Origin: an uncultured Christensenella sp.
GTDB lineage: Bacteria; Bacillota; Clostridia; Christensenellales; UBA1750
NCBI GenBank assembly: GCA_905193155.1
Contig: CAJJNQ010000046.1
Span: 1 to 18,797 of the forward strand
DNA length: 18,797 nt
Direction: 5' to 3'
Under the pieces are notes generated by a model. That model searched no databases, was not told the DNA's origin, and worked only from the letters and a program-made list of their open reading frames with translations. Below are positions 14,971 through 18,797 of the stretch, one piece after another; positions within the stretch are counted from its first letter, which is position 1, and every line of letters starts with the position of its first letter. The position numbers and the translations under genes were made by a program.

Positions 14971-16281
14971 ATGATTTTTTCCGATATTCAGCAAAAGCAG
15001 GTCGTGCAGATCCTGCACGAGGAGCTGCTTCCCGCGATGGGCTGTACGGAGCCGATCGCGATCGCCTATGCCGCGGCAGTTGCCCGGGAGACATTAGGCA
15101 AGGCCCCGACCCGCGTAGAGATATCCGTCAGCGGAAACATCATAAAAAACGCGAAGAGCGTCGTTGTCCCCAATACCAATGGCCTCAAGGGGATCCCTGC
15201 CGCGGCTGCGGCGGGCATCGCGGCAGGGCAGGCCGAGCGGAAACTGGAGGTCATCAGCAGCATAACGGAGCGGCAGCAGGCGGACATTGCGTCTCTTTTG
15301 AAGAGCTGCCCCATCGAGGTGCGTGCAAGCCGGAGCGGCGCGATCTTCGACATTGAGATCAAGGTCTACGCGGAGGGACATTCGGCAGAGGTCGAAATTC
15401 GCGACTTCCACACCAATATTGTCCGAATCGAAAAGGACGGACAAGCTCTGCCGGCGGAGAATAAGACGGAAATGCGGGGGGAAAGCGGCCTTACCGACCG
15501 CTCGTTCCTGTCGGTGGAGAGCATTCTGGATTATGCGCGCAGCTGCGATCTCGCGGAGGTTCGCGCACTGCTTGCGCGGCAGATGCAGTACAACCGCGCG
15601 ATCGCTGAGGAGGGCATGGAGCACCGCTGGGGCGCGGGCATCGGAAGGACGATCTGGGATTCGGCTCCCGAGAACCTCCGCTGCCGTCTCCGAGCGGCGG
15701 CCGCCGCCGGATCGGACGCCCGCATGAGCGGGTGCGAAATGCCGGTGGTGATCGTATCCGGAAGCGGAAATCAGGGCCTTACCGCATCGGTCCCTGTGAT
15801 GGCCTACGCCAAGGAGATCGGTGCGGACGCCGAGCAGGAGATGAGAGCCGTTCTGCTCTCGGATCTGCTGACGATTCATTTGAAATCCGGCATCGGACGC
15901 CTGAGCGCGTACTGCGGCGCAGTGAGCGCCGGCTGCTCGGCAGGCGCGGCTATCGCCTTCCTGGACGGAGCGGATTACCCGCAGATCGCGCACACGTTGG
16001 AAAACGCTCTCGCCATTGCATCGGGCATTGTCTGCGATGGCGCAAAGCCTTCCTGTGCGGCAAAGATCGCGGCGGCGGTGGATGCGGGCATTACCGGATG
16101 GGAAATGTGTAAAAGCGGCCGCAACTTTCATGCCGGCGACGGGTTGGTCGGCGAGGATGTCGAAAAGACCATTACGAACATTGGCAGATTGGCACGTCTC
16201 GGTATGCGCGAGACCGACGAGGAGATCCTGCGCATTATGACTGACGTTCCGGCCGGAGAGCGCGCGCCTGCATCCATATGA
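14971..16281 (+). CDS. L-cysteine desulfidase family protein (CyuA/YhaM, UPF0597)
   Basis: A 436-residue protein of the L-cysteine desulfidase / serine dehydratase alpha-like family. Cys25 in LLPAMGCTEPIA is the expected catalytic thiol region, and Cys315, Cys355 and Cys362 (in SAYCGAVSAGCS and VCDGAKPSCA) have the spacing of the [4Fe-4S] cluster ligands of this family. VSGSGNQGL is also typical. Members split L-cysteine into sulfide, ammonia and pyruvate; some may act on serine or other substrates. The start at 14971 follows GAAAGGTGA; the frame from 14923 overlaps the LysR start. It is followed after 58 bp by an M20 amidohydrolase gene, likely in one operon under the LysR regulator. Confidence 0.88.
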   Translation: MIFSDIQQKQVVQILHEELLPAMGCTEPIAIAYAAAVARETLGKAPTRVEISVSGNIIKNAKSVVVPNTNGLKGIPAAAAAGIAAGQAERKLEVISSITERQQADIASLLKSCPIEVRASRSGAIFDIEIKVYAEGHSAEVEIRDFHTNIVRIEKDGQALPAENKTEMRGESGLTDRSFLSVESILDYARSCDLAEVRALLARQMQYNRAIAEEGMEHRWGAGIGRTIWDSAPENLRCRLRAAAAAGSDARMSGCEMPVVIVSGSGNQGLTASVPVMAYAKEIGADAEQEMRAVLLSDLLTIHLKSGIGRLSAYCGAVSAGCSAGAAIAFLDGADYPQIAHTLENALAIASGIVCDGAKPSCAAKIAAAVDAGITGWEMCKSGRNFHAGDGLVGEDVEKTITNIGRLARLGMRETDEEILRIMTDVPAGERAPASI

Positions 16282-16339
16282 TTTTATCGAATTCGGAGAG
16301 CAAAAGCAAGCACGGAAAGAGAAAGGTGAGAATTTGGAA

Positions 16340-17521
16340 ATGGATCTGAGAAATGAAATCAAGGCGCTGGAAGAAGCGATGATCGCAGACAGAAGGCAGC
16401 TGCACAGGCATCCGGAGCTGGCCTTTCACGAGTACCGGACGACCGCCTTTTTGAAGCAGCGGCTGCAAGAGTTCAGCGTAGAGCTGGAGCCCCTTGATAT
16501 GGAGACGGGTGTGAGCGCACTGATCCGTGGGGTGCATGATGGGCCGACCATCTGCATTCGAAACGACATGGACGCTCTGCCTATCCAGGAGCGGACGGGG
16601 CTGCCCTTTGCGTCGTGCGTTGAAGGTGTCTGCCACTGCTGCGGGCATGACATCCACGCAGTCACCGCGCTCTACTGTGCCAGGCTTCTTCAGGAGCGCA
16701 GGGAAGCTCTGCATGGCAATGTCCGGATCGTGATCCAGCCGGCAGAGGAGGGAGCGAGCGGCGCATACGCGATGGCGGCAGCCGGTGCGATGGACTTTAC
16801 GCCAAAGACCGATATTGTTGTGGGGACACATGTGCACCCGGCCGTTCCTGTGGGAAGCATTTCCGTGATGCCCGGTCCCGCGCAGGCGGCCAGCGATCAC
16901 TTTACGATCACGGTAAAAGGCGTTGGCGGACACGGTGCATATCCGCACCTGTGCGTTGATCCTATTGTAGTCAGCGCATACCTGATCGCGCAGCTCCAGA
17001 CCGTTGTTTCCAGAGAAACGCAGCCAACCAAGCCGGCTGTCCTGACCTTCGGAACGATTTCCGGGGGAGTGGCAGCGAATGCGATCCCGCGGGAGGTGAC
17101 GATCACCGGAACGCTGCGCAGCCTATACCCTGACTCACGCAAGCACAACAAAGAGGCAATCATCCGGATCACCGAGGGCGTTTGCAGCGCAATGCGTGCT
17201 GAGGGCACTGTCATCTTTGAAGATCCTGGAATCCCGCCGGTGATAAACGATCCCGAAACGACGCAGGCTATTCTTGTGGCGGCAGAAAAGATCCTCGGAA
17301 AGGGTCATGGGATCATAACGGAGTTTCCGAGCATGGGCTCCGACGATTTTTCTGTTTTTCTGGAATACAGCAGGGGCGTTCAGCTTTTTGTCGGCTCAGC
17401 CAACAACGATCCTGCTACAAAAATAGGGCTGCACTGCGGCGATAATGTTTTTGACGAGAGTGCTCTTTCCGTCGGGGTCTCCGTTTTAACGCAGTATGTC
17501 CTGGATGCTCTCGGGGCATAA
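16340..17521 (+). CDS. M20D-family metal-dependent amidohydrolase
   Basis: A 393-residue member of the M20D group (N-acyl-amino-acid amidohydrolases, hippurate hydrolase type). Seen are LHRHPELAFHEYRTTAFL at the start, a metal site CHCCGHDIH with Cys101 and His103, QPAEEG with the catalytic/ligand Glu136-Glu137, GTHVHP, the dimerisation-lid segment with GVGGHGAYPH, and the C-terminal MGSDDFSVFL and GLHCGDNVFDESAL. The ATG at 16340 follows AGGTGAG by 9 nt; a TTG at 16334 is too close to it. It hydrolyses an amide bond to free an amino acid. Next to a cysteine desulfidase, an N-acylated cysteine or cysteine conjugate is the most reasonable substrate class, but this is inference from context. 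Confidence 0.92.
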   Translation: MDLRNEIKALEEAMIADRRQLHRHPELAFHEYRTTAFLKQRLQEFSVELEPLDMETGVSALIRGVHDGPTICIRNDMDALPIQERTGLPFASCVEGVCHCCGHDIHAVTALYCARLLQERREALHGNVRIVIQPAEEGASGAYAMAAAGAMDFTPKTDIVVGTHVHPAVPVGSISVMPGPAQAASDHFTITVKGVGGHGAYPHLCVDPIVVSAYLIAQLQTVVSRETQPTKPAVLTFGTISGGVAANAIPREVTITGTLRSLYPDSRKHNKEAIIRITEGVCSAMRAEGTVIFEDPGIPPVINDPETTQAILVAAEKILGKGHGIITEFPSMGSDDFSVFLEYSRGVQLFVGSANNDPATKIGLHCGDNVFDESALSVGVSVLTQYVLDALGA

Positions 17522-17556
17522 AATAGTGAATAAGCCATAAAATTGCCGGCATAAAT

Positions 17557-17601
17557 AAAAGACCGCCATCTCAGTCGTTCTCCTTGAGATGGCGGTCTTT
17601 T
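17557..17601. terminator. Bidirectional hairpin terminator after the M20 gene
   Basis: AAAAGACCGCCATCTCA (17557-17573) is fully complementary to TGAGATGGCGGTCTTTT (17585-17601), with an 11-nt loop. A-run before and T-run after let it work in both directions. It ends the desulfidase/M20 transcript and separates it from the decayed right end. Confidence 0.9.
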
Positions 17602-17709
17602 GTACCAGGTCAGGGCACCACCGCACAATTGCAGGCCTGGTTTTGCCGTTCCGAAGCTGCCGCTTACTGCCTTGATCTGCGGTCGGTGTACAAGCCGCTT
17701 ACTTTACAG

Positions 17710-17940
17710 ACCGCCGGGTGGCAGGTAAAAGGCGAAAGGAACTCCCGCGCTACAGCGAGAACCCAGACACAAACAGAAGCAATCAAAATTGCACGGAGCA
17801 TTTCCCGCAATCAGGAATCCGAGCTTGTTATCCATCGTCCAAATGGAGAAATCTGCGACAAGGATTTTCGCGGGCATGATCCGTTCCCTCCACGAGGACA
17901 ACTCAGGTGGAATCTTTCCGCTATTGATAGCGTCCCCTGA
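17710..17940 (+). pseudogene. DUF2188-family remnant lacking its N-terminus
   Basis: The stretch from GWQVKGERNSRATARTQTQT through EAIKIARSISRNQESELVIH to GEICDKDFRGHDPFPPRG matches the small DUF2188 proteins, which normally begin with a short strand (xxHVVPxxxGW) right before this point. That start is missing: upstream the frame runs back into the terminator at 17584 with unrelated residues and no ribosome binding site. After PPRG, where the family normally ends, about ten extra residues follow before the stop. The function of DUF2188 is not known. The fragment appears to be debris of accessory or mobile DNA. Confidence 0.65.
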
Positions 17941-18163
17941 TAGCTTTTTGATAGCAGAAAATCGGATACCCCATAGGATTGGGATAATTGGTATCAAATC
18001 AAGCCAAATGGAATCAACCAGTCAATACAAAAAAGTTTAGAGTGTGTTTCCACTTGGCGAAGAAAAATAATCGATGATGTAACACAAGAAAGCGTACCGT
18101 GCGGATCAGATCGACACTGCAGCGTGACCTGGTTATGTTACGGTGTGCCTTTACCACAAAGAG
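17941..18163. other. Non-coding or decayed stretch, no gene recognised
   Basis: AT-rich, with stops in all frames at short intervals. In one frame the segment 18074-18196 reads HKKAYRADQIDTAA, a stop, then GYVTVCLYHKEKSSCKAAFA and a final stop within the hairpin that follows; this could be the tail of a degenerate gene, but I do not recognise it. Confidence 0.4.
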
Positions 18164-18250
18164 AAAAGCTCCTGTAAAGCGGCTTTCGCGGCATAAGGCC
18201 CAGTCTGCGGACTGGACTTATTCCACGGTCCGCTTGACAGGGCTTTTTCT
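18164..18250 (+). ncRNA. Long nested hairpin with T-rich end (structured RNA or terminator)
   Basis: Successive complementary pairs nest without conflict: AAAAGC with GCTTTT (18164-18169 / 18242-18247), CCTGT with ACAGG, AAGCGG with CCGCTT, ATAAG with CTTAT, and CCAGTC with GACTGG around a TGCG loop at 18206-18209. The right flank ends in GCTTTTTCTTT. The shape is a single extended stem with small internal loops, about 85 nt. It may be a terminator, or a structured RNA of a mobile element. No known RNA family is recognised. Confidence 0.55.
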
Positions 18251-18265
18251 TTGCGCCTTCGGTGA

Positions 18266-18315
18266 GTAAGTGAATCGGGCGAGCGCTATGCGCTCATCGA
18301 TTCACCAATACTTAC
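18266..18315 (+). promoter_or_regulatory. Nested hairpin in the leader of the small ORF
   Basis: GTGAATCG (18270-18277) pairs with CGATTCAC (18298-18305), and inside it GAGCGC (18281-18286) pairs with GCGCTC (18290-18295) around TAT; the outer GTAA and TTAC can extend it. It ends just before the ribosome binding site of the ORF at 18335, so it could modulate that translation. Confidence 0.45.
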
Positions 18316-18334
18316 ATCTTGGGAGGGCAACAAA

Positions 18335-18433
18335 ATGAACATCACCAGAACGGCCGGAAGGCTGAATATGTACAAGGTATGCTGGGCGGACTGCTACGGA
18401 GAAGATCACACCGACCATGTAGCAGTACCATAA
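18335..18433 (+). CDS. Small hypothetical protein (32 residues)
   Basis: ATG at 18335 has GGGAGG 8 nt upstream, one of the better ribosome binding sites in the right-hand region. The product begins MNITRTAGRLNMYKVCWADC and continues YGEDHTDHVAVP; two Cys and two His are present, no membrane segment or signal peptide. I do not recognise a family. It may be a genuine small protein of a mobile element or the shortened start of a longer gene that acquired a stop. Confidence 0.4.
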   Translation: MNITRTAGRLNMYKVCWADCYGEDHTDHVAVP

Positions 18434-18586
18434 CAAGTAAGCTGTGGCATTGGTGTTTATTTGGTGTTTATGGGGACGGAACAGGACTGAACGAGACCGC
18501 TCTATGTATAATAAACTCATAGGTAAATTCGAGCTTTTTGCGACAAATTCAACGAAAATGAGCTAAACATGACATAGCCTTTTCTT
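18434..18586. other. Intergenic DNA left of the tRNA fragment
   Basis: No gene seen. A direct repeat of GGTGTTTAT occurs twice with 2 bp between (about 18452-18471). AT content rises toward the tRNA fragment. This would be the end of the integrated element if the tRNA half marks its junction. Confidence 0.35.
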
Positions 18587-18631
18587 TTGGTAAGGATGAG
18601 GTCGGCAGTTCGAATCTGCCCAGCAGCTCCA
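18587..18631 (+). tRNA. 3' half of tRNA-Thr(GGT), likely attachment-site remnant
   Basis: From the anticodon loop TTGGTAA (18587-18593) the sequence follows a normal tRNA: 3' anticodon stem GGATG, variable loop AGGTC, T-arm GGCAG / TTCGAAT / CTGCC (18604-18620), acceptor strand CAGCAGC, discriminator T and encoded CCA (18629-18631). Before 18587 there is no matching 5' anticodon stem (TTCTT instead of CATCC), no D-arm and no acceptor partner. It cannot make a tRNA. Such 3' halves are left where an element has integrated at the 3' end of a tRNA gene. Threonine identity is from the GGT anticodon. Confidence 0.85.
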
Positions 18632-18665
18632 AAAGCATCGAAAACTTCGGTTTTCGGTGCTTTTT
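18632..18665 (+). terminator. Terminator downstream of the tRNA-Thr fragment
   Basis: AAAGCATCGAAAAC (18632-18645) pairs with GTTTTCGGTGCTTT (18650-18663) around a TTCG tetraloop with one T-G pair, followed by more T. It is the original tRNA terminator and follows CCA directly, which supports that the DNA to the right of the tRNA half has kept the tRNA's native downstream sequence. Confidence 0.85.
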
Positions 18666-18700
18666 CGTTGCAAAAACGTCGAAAATAGTGCGAGCCAAAA

Positions 18701-18740
18701 TGTGGGTCAATTACTGACCCACACCGCGACCCACACGCGG
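18701..18740. repeat. Paired inverted repeats with GACCCACA direct repeats
   Basis: TGTGGGTCA (18701-18709) and TGACCCACA (18715-18723) are perfect inverted arms around ATTAC. Immediately after, CCGCG and CGCGG (18724-18740) flank ACCCACA. GACCCACA occurs at 18716 and 18728, and a further GACCCA at 18777. Repeats like these beside an integration site may be recombinase arm-binding sites. Confidence 0.5.
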
Positions 18741-18797
18741 AATAAACTGTACCCAAGAAAATGGACACGAGATTTTGACCCATGGCCCCGTTCGGCG

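Noticed and set aside
17584..17709. N-terminal part of the open frame leading into the DUF2188 remnant
   Set aside because: It starts inside the terminator stem with TTG, has no ribosome binding site and no similarity to the family, so it is not counted as coding.
12811..17820. Shared stretch TCCCGCAATCAGGA in the DUF4340 remnant and the DUF2188 remnant
   Set aside because: Only 14 bases are shared, both coding for SRNQE in the same kind of context; flanks differ. It is too short to call a repeat or duplication.
18517..18783. Minus-strand open frame of 88 codons containing GAAGQIRTADLILTK
   Set aside because: This peptide is the antisense translation of the tRNA 3' half; such tRNA-derived pseudo-proteins are a common annotation artefact. 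There is no ribosome binding site or codon signal.
1..18797. CRISPR array, phage structural genes, toxin-antitoxin or defence genes
   Set aside because: Looked for on both strands; no regularly spaced repeats and no recognisable proteins of these classes were found.

Overview
The window looks like a chromosomal accessory region of a GC-rich, anaerobic Firmicute, most likely a gut Clostridium of the Oscillospiraceae type (Flavonifractor / Intestinimonas / Pseudoflavonifractor-like). This is inferred from strong AGGAGG ribosome binding sites, tightly packed operons, a mannose-family PTS, ferredoxin-type flavoproteins and a cysteine-desulfidase homologue. No taxonomic marker gene is present, so the assignment is an inference.

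Left part (1-1830): a broken IS3-type transposase end at the window edge, a 42-bp perfect palindrome serving as a terminator, a sugar-phosphate isomerase/deaminase of the NagB fold with an altered active site (minus strand), and a TetR-type regulator (minus strand). A regulatory gap with two inverted repeats separates the regulator from the main operon.

Main operon (1837-11494, plus strand, twelve genes with short gaps or overlaps): mannose-family PTS EIIA, EIIB, EIIC and EIID; a membrane-embedded, apparently metal-site-defective M28-peptidase-like protein; a four-gene redox unit (2Fe-2S protein, FAD/NAD oxidoreductase with a fused two-[4Fe-4S] ferredoxin tail, BFD-type 2Fe-2S protein, DAO-type flavoprotein); a HAD sugar phosphatase; and its own HPr and Enzyme I. 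A hairpin terminator follows. I infer that this is a self-contained system that imports and phosphorylates an amine-bearing sugar (for example an Amadori product, opine-like sugar-amino-acid conjugate or amino sugar acid) and cleaves its C-N bond oxidatively under anaerobic conditions. This combination is the most interesting thing in the window.

Middle (11544-14045): a class I mannose-6-phosphate isomerase in AT-richer DNA, a frameshifted remnant of a DUF4340 protein, and an intact glutaminase. Then a LysR regulator (minus) is divergent from an L-cysteine desulfidase-family protein and an M20D amidohydrolase (plus), a plausible cassette for cleaving N-acyl or conjugated cysteine. A strong bidirectional terminator closes it.

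Right end (17600-18797): mostly non-coding, decayed mobile DNA: a DUF2188 remnant, an elaborately nested hairpin, a second hairpin before a 32-codon ORF with a good ribosome binding site, and the 3' half of a tRNA-Thr(GGT) gene with its terminator but no 5' half. That half tRNA is what an element integrated at a tRNA 3' end leaves at its distal junction, so the DNA to its left probably belongs, at least in part, to an integrated island.
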